Part shown: one piece after another, positions 38,525 through 52,445 of the stretch
Position numbering within the stretch: position 1 is the first letter of the stretch
Layout: every line of letters starts with the position of its first letter
Source: Bryopsis sp. KO-2023
Lineage: Eukaryota > Chlorophyta > Ulvophyceae > Bryopsidales > Bryopsidaceae
Direction: 5' to 3'
Assembly (NCBI GenBank): GCA_030272585.1
Contig: BSYQ01000010.1
Coordinates: 4,712,001-4,776,000, forward strand
DNA length: 64,000 bases
Notes under the pieces: model-generated
The model's database searches: none
The model's input: the letters and a program-made list of their open reading frames with translations, nothing else
What the model was told of the DNA's origin: nothing
Made by a program: the position numbers and the translations under genes

Positions 38525-40649
38525 TCATCTCAAAGTGAGCTGGATTTCGCTAGAAGCAGTGACATGAGTAACGTGGGTTCCCCTCTGGGCCTTGCATTCA
38601 TCAGTGAAGCGAACGGAAGGCTTGGCCTGCCCTGCTGCGATCTCCTCCCAAGTGTACTCGCTGTAGTAGTAGTCCTCCTCCGTTATTCCAGGTTTCGGCC
38701 CTCGAAACATGCTGCCCCACATGGGAAAGTAAATGAACATTACCAGCAGACCGACCGCGATGATCAAAAAACCCATCTGGTGGATTCCCTTGTGGATGTC
38801 TTGGCTGCAACAATCAACAAAAAAAAGAAAATAATCATTTGAACTGGCCGGAAATATGGGAACCTGACAAAGCAGCGAAGGAATTTCAGCCGAGTTGCGG
38901 CTTTCTGGCTTCCTTTTGTTGTGCACCCCCACCCACCTGTCATTCCTGAAGTAGATCGACATCGTGACGAGGGAGCCCACAGAGCCACCCACACTCACAA
39001 GTCCAGAAACCACCCCCAAGGCTCTCTTCGAAACAAAGGGGACGATGGCATAGGTGGCCCCCTCAGCCGCCTGCACAGCTATGCTGAAAATAATCATCAT
39101 CAAAACTGTGACGGCCAAACTATCGTGAACCAACCCCAGCACGATGCAGAGCAATCCTTCCAGCGTTTCCAGCATCCAAAGGGTCCAGAGCCTGCCCCGA
39201 AACCCGAAAGACTGGCTGCTTCGATCAGAGAGAACCCCACCCAGGCTACGTGCGAAGATGTTCACTAAGCCAAATGTGGCTCCCAGAGCTCCGGCGGTGT
39301 TCAAGGACAAATTAAAGTGGTCGAACATATACCTGAAAATGGCAGAAAATGAATTGGCGTACATCTACCCACCTACAGAGATTGATTATTGGTCATTGAG
39401 TTAAGCTGGAGGGTTTGGGGGAATCTCCAGAAAACACAAGCTGCTTAAACCGAGGAACTGTTGTGGCATTAACAGTTATGTTTGAGCGTAAGCCTACCCA
39501 ACGATGATATTCTCCATGGTCAATTCAACCCCAAAACAGCAGCCGTATGCAACGAACAGCAACCAAGTTCGATAGTTCTTCATTGCAACCACAACAGTCT
39601 TTGCACTCTGAGGCCTGTTCAGCTCGCCGACCCTGTGAGTTTCCAAGAAAAAGTACTTTCACACTCTCAACAGCCACAGATGTTCACAACTTGTAGGATT
39701 TGAGTCCTAAACAGCTCATAAATAATGCTGTCACTGTTCTTGAAAGGGGTGGATACAGAGTTCAGGTGGGCGGCTTCTTTCTTACACCAACTTCATCTTA
39801 CCCATCCACTGCGCAGATGAGTGGTTTGGGCTAGATGCTCAACATTTCTTGAAGTTCTAAATTTGTTTCTCTTGGAAACTGTTAAAGTGTGGCGGTGAGG
39901 GCGGGGGTGGGTGCATCTCATCCCAAAAAACAATGCATTCAAAACCTCATAATCAACAATAAACATTGCCTGCCTTTGGAGATCGCAGAAGTTTCCATCA
40001 GGAAGGTCTTGACCAGCGACCAGAACCAGGACTCCCACCACGATGTGCATGACACCAGGCAGTATGAACGCCAGCCGCCACGCAACGAAATCTGGTTGGA
40101 ATTGGCTGATCCCCGTGAATATGACCGGCATCAGAAATTGGGTCACCCCTCCGCCTAAATTTCCCCATCCCGATCCAGTCGCATTCGCCACCCCAACGAT
40201 GTTCACATTAAACATGACAGAGCTCCAGAATTGGCAAGCAACGAACGCCCCCAGAGAGAAACCCACCACCAAACGGCATGCAATGAACCCTGTGCGTCCT
40301 GTTGTCAGACCAGTGAGAAACACTGCTGGAGCCGTTCCCAGCATCACAGTTGCATGTCCCATCCTGGGGCCAAAATTATCACACAGCACACCCATTCCGA
40401 TTCGAGAAATGATCGTTCCCACTATAGCAGCGATTCCGGCCTGCCCCAAGTCTTGCCCGTTCAAATCGAGGTCCTCCCTAATTATGGGTATCAGCGCTGC
40501 TGGAGCGAACGTCGAAACGAAGGATGTGAAAAATGAAATCCAGGAGATGTGAAATGCAACCATGTGGGCTCCCTTGAATCTCCATGGTTGAAACACAGTG
40601 GCCTTATGTTCACTGTCGACAGGAAGGAGAAAAGGGCTCCCATCCAGCC
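38525..40649 (-). CDS. NRT2: High-affinity nitrate transporter NRT2 (5' end unresolved)
   Basis: NRT2 is a major-facilitator proton/nitrate symporter of the plasma membrane. Minus-strand exons found: 40649-39965, 39632-39498, 39332-38937, 38804-38525; these junctions close in frame and give 498 codons including the stop. The protein begins inside the family's conserved LPVDSEHKATVFQPWRF, so one short upstream exon with the ATG (ending with one leftover base) must lie 5' of 40649; I could not fix it. Typical features follow: AFHISWISFFTSFVSTFAPA, the MFS signature GMGVLCDNFGPRMG, the NRT2 signature GSGWGNLGGG, GQDLPDGN, KNYRTWLLFVAYGCCFGVEL and the C-terminal IYFPMWGSMFRGP..TEEDYYYSEY. About 11-12 hydrophobic helices can be counted. 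The end of the first listed exon uses a non-standard-looking donor (AAT|GTTTAT) chosen to keep the frame. The tail after EDYYYSEY is hydrophilic. Confidence 0.9.
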
Positions 40650-42322
40650 CTGCACAAAACAAAAGGATCGCTCACATCACATTCAAGGGTGAATTCAAGA
40701 TCTGATGTTCTTTCCATTCACAATGGACTGAGAATTTATCAAGTGCAGGAGGACCAATCCACTCCTTGGTTGACTAATCAAGATCTGTCGCTAGTGCACA
40801 ATTCGGGTGGCCTGTTCGGGACATGGCTCCCTAGGGTTTCCGTGATGAAATGCACTCGAAAACTCATTCCGGAGTGATGTCGGGTGGTTTCGCGGCTACA
40901 GCAGTGAAACTCCGACACCACCATCGAGACCACGGGGGAGGATACACAAACGTGCGGTCGATCCGATACGGATATATATCGACAACATGCGAACCATGTG
41001 GCCGCCACAACGAACCTTTGATCGTACCCAGCCTGGGTATCACGGTTCGGCCCATTCCGAAAAAGTCGACGAGACCAGGAAATCTCTCTGGTTTTGATGA
41101 ATTGCTGGCTGGCCCTTCCAACGGTGATGGGTCGTGTGTGAATTCAACCCTTCTGATGCCTTACCTCTTGGTACAACAAAAAATACAATTGGGACCCGTC
41201 CATTCTCAAAAAGGTCAGTCGTAGCGATGTCACTTCGATCCTGCACTCCCAGCCCGTTGCGGCTGCTGGATCAACTTCCACCCCGCGGTACGCGCACAGA
41301 ATCTGAGACTGCCAAACGTCGATCGCTCCTCCACATTGTCCATTGCACCCCAGGAAAGAAAGGTCGATGAGAATTTCAAGCAAACGAGTTGTCTTCAGCG
41401 TAACACGCTGGTTTCCTTGCGGTGTGAAGATTTAAGCATTGCATTTTGCTTGTGTTGCTGGAGAGACCTTTGGAGAGTTTTTGCCTGATTTTCGACGATT
41501 GGTGCATTCCTTTTCTCATTTGTTGGCAGTTATTCAAAGTCTTTCATTGCAACAGCTTTCTCTACATAGAGACAAGTCCGTATCGGCAAACAATGATTGT
41601 CATTCAAAAGGAAACAACGAGATCACCCCCTCTCACAAGAAATCGAATGAATAATTGCGGGCATATGTAATCATCCTCTGTTGCACAAGATAGACCAATG
41701 CAATGTTGTTGGTTCAAACAAACAAACATCATTTACAATTTATTTTTAATGTTGTTGGTTCACCTTGCAATTTCAAAAAGCGTAAAAAATCCGATGGCGA
41801 CCCCAAAATAAACATTTGAAAAAGCAGTGTTGTGGGCGGCGTCTTTTTCAGTGAAAAGTGCCATTCTTACAAAAGTCTCAACAGCCTAAATAGGCAAATA
41901 GCCCATAAAAGCTCCATACAAAATTTCATAGATCTTAAACATTATCTATCCCAGCCAGGTCTACAACAATAGCAACAACGAAACAACGTTAACGGAGGAA
42001 TAAATGAATGGGAAACCAAATCCGAAAAGTACCCTCTAATCGATGAAAACACCGGACAAAAAAAGAGATGATGGGGCCTATCCTCTACAACACCCCACTA
42101 ACAACAACAACAAGGACAAGAATGACCCTCCGTTGGCCACTGTGCTAAAACTGAAACGAAATTCCAGGTTCACAGTTTCAAGAGCCCTTCCAAAAAGAAC
42201 AAAATTCCACGAAGTCCTGCGAGACTGACTTTGGTGTCGTACACGTACTGGTGTGATTTTTTTTTTGTTGTTTTGTTCTGGTGGTATCCTGCCTGAAGCC
42301 TTCCTCCTTGGTTGCCCCAGCA
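40650..42322. other. Divergent region holding the NRT2 first exon and L15 promoter
   Basis: The first NRT2 exon should lie in the left part. Several ATGs occur on the minus strand (for example near 40823 and 40866) but none gives a convincing donor in the right phase. A frame at 41121 starts with TTG and was not accepted. The rest is AT-rich without coding signal. Confidence 0.45.
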
Positions 42323-44264
42323 ATGCCAGCCACCATGATGATTCGCGCACCGTGCGCCCACAGGGTGTGTGAAGTCTTTCTTCGCGTTTGCTTTACAACT
42401 CTTTCTTTTCGCCGCTGTATGGGAGTGGTGTTGCCGCCCAGAGGGTTTTGCCCATCTCATACTTTGCTCGTTAGCGTTGGCCACGTTCTCCTCCGTGTTA
42501 ATCGTTTCTTTGTGGAACGTCAGATACCCGCCTCACAATCGTTTTTGGGTGGTAACCGGTTGGTCGTTGCGCGCCGACCCGTCCGAGTTGCGAAGCTCTG
42601 CGTCTCCCCCGTGGTTGCTGCCGCAACCGCGGACGCCCCTGGCGTCTCCGAAGAGCGCTTCAGGCTAAACAACTTGTCGCCACAAGAGGGCTCCCGAAGG
42701 CCTCGCAAGAGGAAGGGAAGAGGTCATGCCGCTGGACAGGCGAGTATCATTAATCCCTTATTTCGTCTGGCAACCCTTTTTCCTGGTTTTTTCCAGGAAG
42801 GGTTAGTCAGTCTCTTTTCCCGACTGAAAACAATAAAAATTTTGATGATATTTTTTCGTGTGGATAGTTCATGAGATGATAAATGTACCACGACACTTGA
42901 AAACAAAACTTTATGTCTGTTTTTACAACTTCTGATTTGAGCTAGATTGAAAAGCAAAGCCGACAAAGAATGCCTCTTCATTATTGTTGACCCAAATCCC
43001 AGAAATGTGATCTAGGTGTCCAGGGGGAAAGATGTCGCAATTGGTTGTGTGGTGGTGTTATTAGGGAGCCAGTTGCGGTTTTGGAATGAGAGGTCAAAAG
43101 TCCCGATCTGGACCTGGAATTCGAACTGGGTTCGAAGGAGGGCAGACCCCTCTTTACAGGAGATTGCCAAAGCTCAAGGGAATTGCTGGGGGTAAGCAGT
43201 CACCTTATTCCCATGCTTGCACTCTGCCCCTCCTTCCCCCCCCAAAAAAGAAAAAAATTAGAATTAAAATCAAATTCGTGAAAAAAGTAGGGGAAAATAA
43301 AGAAATCCCAATGCTGACGGGTAAAATTCACCCGTGATTTTTTTGTTTGCAGGTATGGCAAAGGGAAGGGATAAATTTGTGGCCGTCAATCTATCTGATT
43401 TGAACGAGAAATTCAACGATGGTGACATCGTGAGTCTGGAAGCTCTCAAGGAGAGGCGAGTTTTGAAAACCCATGGAAAGGAACGAAAGCTCCCTCTCAA
43501 GGTGAGCGCATCACACCAATGAGGGGCAAGTTAATGGCAGAATTGAGAGGCAACAGAGCATATTCTGTATAATTTGACCATGCGTCCCAGTTTGCATATT
43601 TGTGGCCCCCAAAATTTCTTAAATTTTTTGGAGCCATTCGATTTGAACTGATACTAGTTTTCAAGAATGTACTCATGATAATTGCAAGTCAACATACCAA
43701 AAAAGGGCATATTTTTTTGTAGATTAATCACAGAATTCTAGCAACAACAAAAAAAATGTATTGATGCCTTGAACGGTGATAACTTATTGCAAGTGACCTT
43801 CACCACAATGGACATTTGTAGTTCTGGCATACCGAAAAGTTCCACTGTCGTTTTTTTTTTTCCTTCCCTAAACGGCTGAAAAAGGTTGCAATGTGCTGAA
43901 AGAAATATTGAATTTCTGGTAGATATATGTTGGGGGACGATAGATATTATCAGCATTTTTAGCTCTGTTTTGATGGGTCGATCTACAGATGGGGAATTAG
44001 ATTTTAATGGCAAGGCACTTATTTGTACAGGTCCTGGGAGACGGCGAGCTCGAGAAGAAAATCACCATCAAGGCTGCTCAGTTCTCAAAGAGTGCATTGG
44101 AAAAGATCGAAAGCGCCGGCTCCACTGTCGAGGTCATTCCCCTCAAGAAGAAATGGACCAGACAATGGTATGAAGAGCAGGTCCGCGCCGGCAAAATCAA
44201 ACCAAAGTCCAAGTTCTGGCGAACTCGATTTGCTTACGAAGAGGCCAAAGCAAAATCATCTTGA
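42323..44264 (+). CDS. PRPL15: Plastid 50S ribosomal protein L15 (uL15c)
   Basis: uL15 is a large-subunit assembly protein; this bacterial-type copy with a leader is expected to be imported into the plastid. Exons: 42323-42364, 42524-42739, 43065-43191, 43353-43501, 44031-44264. All phases close, giving 255 residues. Mature sequence begins near [20 protein letters not shown], then [39 protein letters not shown] (the uL15 signature region), [14 protein letters not shown] and a C-terminal Lys-rich extension. The first about 70 residues ([34 protein letters not shown]) are Arg/Ala/Val-rich and poor in acid, as in transit peptides. Intron 1 could be read through without a stop, which would add 53 residues; I prefer the spliced version because it gives a normal transit peptide. 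Intron 2 has a GC donor (CAG|GCGAGT). Confidence 0.92.
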
Positions 44265-45023
44265 AGAAAAAGTGTTGAGCCAGAGTGAATTTTTCTATTT
44301 TGGTAGAGAGGATCATCGCCAAGTGACAAGGTGCCATTTTGGTGATTTGCAGTTTTGATTTTGGGGATGGGTGGGAGGGCATTCTTTCAGAAATATTTCG
44401 TAATTTTGTGGTGGAGCGATGTGGATGTTGGAATTGGCTTCCGGGGAGCTCTCCGGACTCTTCCTGGTTCCTGTTAATGTGGCAGGCTCATGAACAGATA
44501 AAACCCACTGATAATCACAGCCATTTGTAGCAACAACCACGGTGAGGAAGTCGATCCGAGCCACAATACATAACTCCAAATGTTTCCACTTTGAAAGTTC
44601 CAGCAGTGATCCCAGTTAAACTATCCTTGCTGCATTGGTGGTGTGTTTAGCCAGGTTTTTTCAGTTCTCTACTCATCGCTGGTTGATTGGAAGTCCATTG
44701 CATGGAAAGTCAAATTTCTCTCATGACTCAGACTTTCCTGGCCAATCAAATTGAAAGAAACTACATAACACTGCAGTATTTGTGAAGTTCTTACAAAAGA
44801 AGGCCGAGATACTGTTCTTGGGATTCCAACAACAGAGAATTCTATCAACACGTGATGATTCAAAATCATCGGAAAGTTCTTTTGCCTCCAAAAACAAATA
44901 CACATCACATGGTGGTGCATGTCAATAAGCCAACTTCCGTGAAAGAATAAAGAATGCATTCATTACACAAATAAATTTTACACACACCAATTTCAAAGGA
45001 CCAGGCAAACCCCCCTGTCCCCG
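44265..45023. other. Convergent 3' region between L15 and CSB genes
   Basis: Short frames without family resemblance on both strands. The region holds the 3' ends of both genes. Confidence 0.5.
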
Positions 45024-48000
45024 CTATTTGAATTCATTCTTAATCACCCAGACCCCCCCCTTCTGTTTCCTGTGCAAAGTGGCAACCTGTTTGAGAATGG
45101 ACCGAAACAATGCCATATTTTCCGGCGAAACCTCCTTTTGGAAATGCGATATCACTTCTGATGAGGAAGCTTCCCCACCCCTTCTACACAGAAAGGTGAC
45201 GACTTGTCTCATCCATCGATCTGCCAGCACACTCTTTGAGGGTGAACCTGCTGGGGTGCTCCTGGAGGGACCCCCTGAATCTCGCCCAGCTGAAATAGCC
45301 CCGTTCTTTCTGGATCGCATCTGAGACAAGATGCTAGAGGATGTGGGAGCACCAGATCGCTTGAAAATTCCAGTTCCACTTTGGCCCCCGCCGCCTGCGA
45401 AGCCCAAAGAAAAGTACTCCATTTCTATATAAATTAGAAAAAGAGTATACAGGCATTCACATAAAATTGCAGTGATGTGCAATAGCCCTCCCTCAACCCA
45501 ATCTCCAATCTGCTTGTCTTACTGACAATACAACATGTGTTGGTGCATTCATTTTCTTGGTTGACCAGTAATCAACATTTGATTTTAACTCCACATTGAA
45601 ACTGAAGAGATCAATCAATCCCTGGAAGAGACCTGCTTTCTTTTTTTTGGAAAAAAAACAGATCACTGCCTACCTAGCTGAGTTCCACCGAATTTTGGAT
45701 TAAGGGCACCTCCAAAGCGGCACCCAGCACCCGGGGCCCCAGACTCCCCAGATCGACCCGTCCACGTGGGGACCTCCACTGAATTCATTTCGCACAGCTG
45801 CCTGGAGTCTCGCAATCTCTCCATGGCTTCCCTAGCGATTTTGCTGGCCTCGATGTTTACTGCGATCACTTCCGGGTCGTTGGCAGATTCAATCTTGGAG
45901 TGATCGATGGCTCCTTTCACACCCTTGTCGAAAAGAGCCCGCAAAATTCCAGCATCGCTGCCTTCACCGGACTCTGAGGATTTGTTGGGGGATTTGGCGT
46001 CAGTAGAACCTAGTTTTCACATGACAGAGGGAAATATCATATGCAGAGAAGCGTTGGCGAAAAAAACATAACGTTGTGAACACAGCAATATTGATCTGAT
46101 TTTCCAACAGATGGCACCAAGGTTGAAACCCTCAAGTACAGCTTACCCGTGAAAATGAGCAAAGTGACGATTCACACCACAATAATTGATTTCCCAAATG
46201 TCCCCCACCTGGGCTATTCGAGGCACCCTCTACACTCGAAGGGCCAGCTTGAGACAATTTTTTCTCAGTGCTGGTGGAATTACCCCCTTTTCCAGCACCA
46301 GGATCAGCCAAGGATTGGGCACTGTCAGGCAGAATTTCCCCATCCACCGATTGAAAGATCTTTGCAGTTTCGGTCTCCGGTTTTTCATCGCCCAACTGGA
46401 ATAGGTCCCTCATATCCTGACAGAAAAAACCCACCAACAACCTATGCATTCATATTGTACAAAAAGAAGCAAAAGCATAAGGTTATAGTTTCAGACCATC
46501 TTGCTGCGAAGCTATCCCCCCTCACTCACCTTGGACGTGAAAAACCGCTTCTGTTTCGGATCCCGCAACACTTTGTTCGTCAGAAACTGCTTATACACTT
46601 GCCGATGGTAGATTTTCTCCTCGATGGTGCCAGAAGTAATGAGTCTGTAAATAGTGACATCCCGGGTTTGGCCGATCCTCCAGGATCTTTCCCTCGCTTG
46701 AATGTCAGTCGAAGGGTTCCAGTCGGGGTCATACAGTAAGACGCGGTTTGCACCTGTTAAATTCACCCCTAGACCACCCACCTGCAATGTACGAACAGAG
46801 AAACTTATCGATCAAAGTTCTGCTTCCTGCCCCTCCAAGAAAAATATCTTGAAGCTTTCCTTGGGTGACGCATATTTGGGCCCTTTTAATGCTTTAGAAA
46901 GAATACAGCCGCCACTGGTGGAAATTTGCATATGCTGGAATTTCTTCTAAATACTATGGCATTTGCAAGTGGGGCAATTCACCAACAGCCTCATCGATTG
47001 TTTGGATGTCAGTTTTCTTTTCCTTGGAGGGGGGTGGGTGGGTGGGTTTCCCCTTACCTTGGTCGTCAATAAAAATAAGAATATGTCTGGGTTTTCGTTG
47101 AAATCGTCCATCATGGTGCCTCTTATTCCAATGCTGGTGGAGCCATCCATTCTGTGGTAAACATAGCCTTCCTTCTGAGCAAATTTTTCAAAAATATCCA
47201 GCATCTGTTGAGTTTGACTGAAGAGCAACACCTTGTGCCCCTGCTTAAACAAACACCAGATGCACCCATCCTCAAAATATAATCCCGGCTAGAAGAGGAA
47301 AAGAAAATAATGCAGCTTCAAGAAAAATCGAAAAATACCCTTTTTTTTCTTTTCCCCTTTCGAAAAAGGGAAAAAAAACGTTTCAACTGTGAAATACGTG
47401 GTCAAAATAGCATGCTCAACACAGATAGGCAGACAACAGGCTTCTTGGTAAACCCATCTTTTTATAAATCCACCTCTTCTTTCCAGTGTTTGAGCACTTT
47501 CGCCATGATGGCCATTTTTCCGCTTCTCTCCGGATCCCCGTAGTCTTCCGAGATTTCTGATTTTGCCAAGTCCAGCAAATCGGGGTGATTGCATATTTTC
47601 CTCATGACGTCGATTCCCGCCAGTGCATGCCTCTTTTTGTTGATTATTTCGATCACATCTTTGGAATGAATGTAAGCTCTGTACAGTTCCCTTTGCTCTT
47701 TCGTCAGTGAACAAAACAAAATCTGGAAAAAACAACACCGAAAAATAGGGAATGAAAATACATATTTGATTACCAATGGTATGTCGAACCTGTTATTCTG
47801 AAACATCTACCCTTAGACATGCAGAGTCCAATGAGCGTCTGTTGCGAGGTTTTTATATTACTAATAAGAGGTGAACTGGTCCTTTGAGGCTTAATAAAAC
47901 ACATCAGAACATACCCCCAAAAAAGCTATAGCAGAAAAAACAGAACCAAGTCCCACGGACATGTTGAGCAATCGAGTATATTTCCTGTTCGTAGCTACTT

Positions 48001-51000
48001 TTTTATTCGGACCAGGGATTTGGGTTTCTGATCCTTTTGGTGTTACAGGGAAGTGTTCAAATGCGGAGTCTCACTTGCTCTGTCTTTTCTGGCAACTGCA
48101 ATTTGACGTCTGCCTTCCTTCTGTGAAGTATGTATGGGGAAATGAGGTCCCTCAAAACCACTGCACATTTGTAGGCGGTGGAAACTTGCAGCTGGGACGC
48201 GTTCGTGTATCCACCTGTTAAAAAAAATAGAACCACATTAAAAAACAAACAAACAACAAACATATTCTGAAATGTGAAATGTGAAATGTGAAATGTGCGC
48301 ACCACACATGCATGAAGATTTTTATAAAACCCTCATGGTGCTTGATGTCAGACCTCACCGATTTGTATGGGCAACGAGAATTGTGTTTGGAAGACAGGCA
48401 GGGTGCCGAGTTTTCCAGGAAAAACGAAGTCAAAAAGGGACCAGAGCTCCATCAGTCGATTTTGGATTGGCGACCCTGTCATGATCAGCCTATGCACTGT
48501 TCGCACCTATAAAAACCACAGATGCCAAAATTTTACCACCAGGGGAAAAAGCAATCTTTACAGAAGGAAAACCAAAAAAGAATGTTTTGGAACGGCATCA
48601 ATTAAGGAAGAAATTTGACGAAGAAGAATCAAAGGGGACTTTTTCCATCTCAAACCCACCTGTTTGCATGCCAGAGTGATTTCTGCATCAGGATTTCGTA
48701 TTTTATGGCCCTCGTCCAGAACGACGTAGCCCCAATCCACAGATAGGAACTCTCTCTGGTAAATTCGCATGTGCTCATACGTGGTCAACAAAACCCCATT
48801 GGAACTGTTTGCAATTTTATCGATCAACTGCACTCTCGTCCGCTTCGGACCTGAGGGGGGGGGGGGGAAGTAAAAACCCTTTTAAAAACAAACTGCAAGC
48901 AATCGTTCGTAGGTGTTATTTTTGTACTGCTCTACATCCAGTTTTCACGGTTTTAGAAAAAAACCTCTGTGTTGCTTCATAAATATTGATGATTTCGGTA
49001 CCACATCAGATTGATCAACTTTGAAATTGTGGCTGTTTTGCTTTTATTTTTTGCTGAATCAAGTGGTGGGACCAGGCTGACCTGCTCCTCTCTTTGCACT
49101 CGCATGAAGAATGACTACTCTGAAGTAAGGGTACCACGTCCTCAATTCTTGCAGCCATTGCCTCAGCACCGTAGCTGGCACCATTATCAGAGTTGGTCGA
49201 AACAATCCACTTGCATGGAGCCCACCCAAAAACGAACACACCTGATCAACACGACGCACAGACTCTCTCCTTTCACGTGTTTTTTTTTTACAGGGACAAC
49301 AAATATAAGGCCAGAATACCAATCCAATCCAGCAATTGTGAAATGATGACTCATCCCTGTGAATCTGTAGGTGGTGATTTGGGACCCGGCCAAAAGAGGA
49401 GGCAGCACGGGAAAAAATACAAATGATCAACCTCTGAACGAAATTAAAAAAACAACGTTGACTTGGATGAGTACAGATACTCAGATATCCCTAGAGGCAC
49501 TGTTCACCTGCACAGTTTTGCCCAACCCCATTTCATCACCAATGATTCCACCAGCTTTCTGAGTGTGGAGTTCCCACATCCATTTAACGCCCGTTTTCTG
49601 ATAATCCAACAGTCGTGAGTAAATGTCGTTTGGAATTCGATATCCGCCATCGAACTCCACATAATCAACACCTAAAATCCACACAAACTCTCATTTGCAT
49701 CGCATGGCCCCTCAAGAATCAACAGGTTTGCAGCTGAACAAACCATAAAAGATCCACCTTTCACTTCCACTAGAGAAGTCGAATTTGGGAAGGTAGCGTG
49801 TAGGGCTTGCTAAACAGGTTTTTGACACCAACAAAATGAACCATTGAGTTGGTAATGTGGAAACTGGGATGTATATGGCCCCTATTTGTGCAACATAGCT
49901 CAATATTTTTATAGCTGCTGCTGGAGCACCTCGGCGGTCTTTGTAGGGGGGTTTAAGCTGAGCTATTCTTTCCTCGTACGTATCGTCCACACCATCATCC
50001 ATTCTGGATGTTACATTGGGTTTTGATTCAGCCTGTGGCTCCTCCATCTCTCCATCCTCCTCCATCGAATCTGAGTCGACTTCGTCGGTTGGCTCATATT
50101 CGCTGCAAACGACACCAAAATTGAATGAGAAAATTCCATTCTAGTGCATCATTTTGCTTACTCAAACACTGAGATAGCACTGCTCAAGTGTTTTTTTTTA
50201 AGAATGCCAAGCAACGCTGAATCCTGATTGCAATCACAGACGGTCAGGGAACCAGCCAATTTTCGGCATAAGTCAGCAAAGCTTGAACTAGTCCCCCCTG
50301 CCCCCCCCAAAAAAAAGAAAAAGAAAAACTGCAATCGGCTCACCTCTCACTTCCACCTGCAAGTTTTTTCTTAACAATAGCCTTTCCATTCTTTTTCAGC
50401 CTCAATGTGGTGGGTACCCTCTCTGAGATTTTTTGCCGTGTTCGCCGCTGGCCGGGCTTCTCTCGCCGTCGCTTTCGTTTCACACAGGACGCATTTCGAT
50501 GCCAGAACGTTGGGTCGATCTTTTGGATGGCAGCCTCCTGAAAAAACAGATACAAGAGAGAAAAAAAGGCTCAAAACGACATGGAAGTGGCATTCATAGA
50601 AATTTTGGTACAATATTTTTAGACAATATTTTTATTTACGCGGGGTAGGCTTGGGAGAAGGAAAATTCAGAAAAGCACCAAAAAAAGGTTATGGGTTTTT
50701 TCTCATGGTTTTTTTGTGGTGGCATGACAAAATTTGGTTGAGAAAAAATTGAAGCAAGAATGCAGGAAAACGTTTTGGGGAGATTCTTACCCTCTCTGGA
50801 AGCTCCTTCATATCCACCAATTTGGTTTGGGGTCGACTTTCTTTCCAATTTTTTAGACTCTCAGAATATTTCCTCCGAACGTCTTCAGCAGAAGGCCATT
50901 CCTTTTCTTCATCACTGTTTTTTTTTTTTTTTCGTTCACACAACGAAGCTTCCCAGTCAAAACATCCACAGTTTCATTCAAAACCAAATATTCACAAAAC

Positions 51001-52283
51001 CCCATGACATACGATAATGGCGAGGTTGTGAAAAAAATTGTTCTCAAATACAAACACAAATTTAACCAAGATCTGAATCAAGAATTTATTTTCGAGGTTT
51101 CACAAGGAGTCAGAACGCCTTCAAATGTAGACTGCTATTTATTCCTATGGATTCATATTTCACCATTTGGCGATTTGCCATAAGATTCACACCTAGAGTA
51201 GTCATCACCACTGTCGTCTTCCTCTGAACCCTCCTCGGAGCCACTCTCCTCTTCTTCACAATCGGCACTCTTGATTTTTCGCTCAAACCCATGGATGCTG
51301 GCGAAAGGAGTGAGGATGCCCTACATTTACAAAGAGAAAAAAAATTAAAACACACACACTAGTCAAACTATGGAGCAATTTTGAGGTCAGTCACAAAGCG
51401 TCATAAACAAAAAGCAATCCTCACCATGCGGATCAATTTATCCTTCTCCGTCTCCACCAACCCAGTGGCAGTCTTTTCCTGAGCAATGCAAAAAGAAAAT
51501 AAGCTCTACCGATCGAATGTCTAAGAAAGGAAAAGTGAAGGAAAAGCATGAATGGAAAATAACTTGTCAGACCAGTGCGAAGTCATCTCACTCACCACCG
51601 GCATCCCCGAAGCTCCTTCGCAAGCATTGCCATTTCGTTCAGCCTCCTACACAGTGTGAGCGGACTAATTCACTCACAGTCAGTGGAATTTACGACTGCA
51701 TGTGCTTAACACCTTCTCAATGAATTTTTGGCTGGCATAACCTTGCAATCCTAGCCCGATGTTGAAAATAGAGCAAAAAGTTTTTCACCTGGAGCTTTCT
51801 ACGACGCAACTCCAATGCCGTTAGCCTCTCTTTCAGTGTGGCCCCTTGGAGCTCCCTATTTTGACAACCAAGATATCGATTTGTCAGAGGAATCCTCACC
51901 ACCAATCTTCCGCTTGAGAGCTTCCTTTAGACCTTTCCTGTTTTTTTGGATCAAATTTTGACATTGTGATAGGAAGCAGTGCTTGATTTGGCCAGGGAAA
52001 GAACTCACCTGGAAGTGGAGGTGCCAGCGGAAATCTCTGAAGCCTGGCCACACCAACACTTTAGCATCAAATGAATCGACATACTCAAACTGGGATGCAC
52101 ATGCACATGCACATGCATGCATAGTCAATACTATTCTCGCATTCATTGCACCTGAAATCCAAGGCTTTCCACTCCATCTTGGTCAGAGATGGCAGCACAG
52201 ATCACTTGGATCTCTTTCTCCACCACTTCCAGGGCACTCTGCCCAGCCTCCTCCTCCTCCTCCTGCTCCTCACCTGAAGCCAT
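45024..52283 (-). CDS. ERCC6: CSB/ERCC6/Rad26 transcription-coupled repair ATPase
   Basis: A SNF2-family DNA translocase that acts on stalled RNA polymerase II. Minus-strand exons: 52283-52152, 52089-52009, 51937-51900, 51855-51789, 51478-51425, 51320-51193, 50914-50791, 50537-50344, 50102-49930, 49671-49508, 49241-49082, 48850-48660, 48506-48359, 48214-48075, 47722-47474, 47240-47058, 46781-46530, 46416-46209, 46009-45674, 45424-45024. All phases close, giving about 1140 residues. Helicase motifs: [10 protein letters not shown] (375-383), Ia [16 protein letters not shown] (484-487), [67 protein letters not shown] (770-780). CSB-specific blocks are [15 protein letters not shown] with an acidic tail before the helicase, [34 protein letters not shown] and [11 protein letters not shown]. 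The C-terminal 90 residues look like a winged-helix domain ([18 protein letters not shown]). The small N-terminal exons (2-5) are the least certain. Confidence 0.93.
48269..48296. repeat. Four GAAATGT heptamers in a CSB intron
   Basis: Four perfect tandem 7-bp units lie in the intron between CSB exons 13 and 14, close to (A)n/(AAAC)n-rich sequence. A simple repeat with no coding role. Confidence 0.85.
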
Positions 52284-52445
52284 TCCCAAGATACTCAGAC
52301 GTCCGTTGACTGCCGTCTAGACAGTTCTCACCACGTTTCGAAACAGTACGAGTGTTGGCGATGGGGAGCACACGTAGACTCTATGGCTTTGAAAAGGTGT
52401 TGAAGAACAGAGGCACGCAAACGGAAAAGAATCGGGGTATCCGTT

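Noticed and set aside
38249-38842. 197-codon plus-strand frame
   Set aside because: Antisense to the conserved last NRT2 exon and rich in low-complexity sequence.
41040-41121. NRT2 first exon candidate
   Set aside because: Starts with TTG and its donor (GTCTCG) is poor; no better candidate could be fixed.
42281-42322. Upstream extension of plastid L15
   Set aside because: Begins with GTG; the first ATG in frame is 42323.
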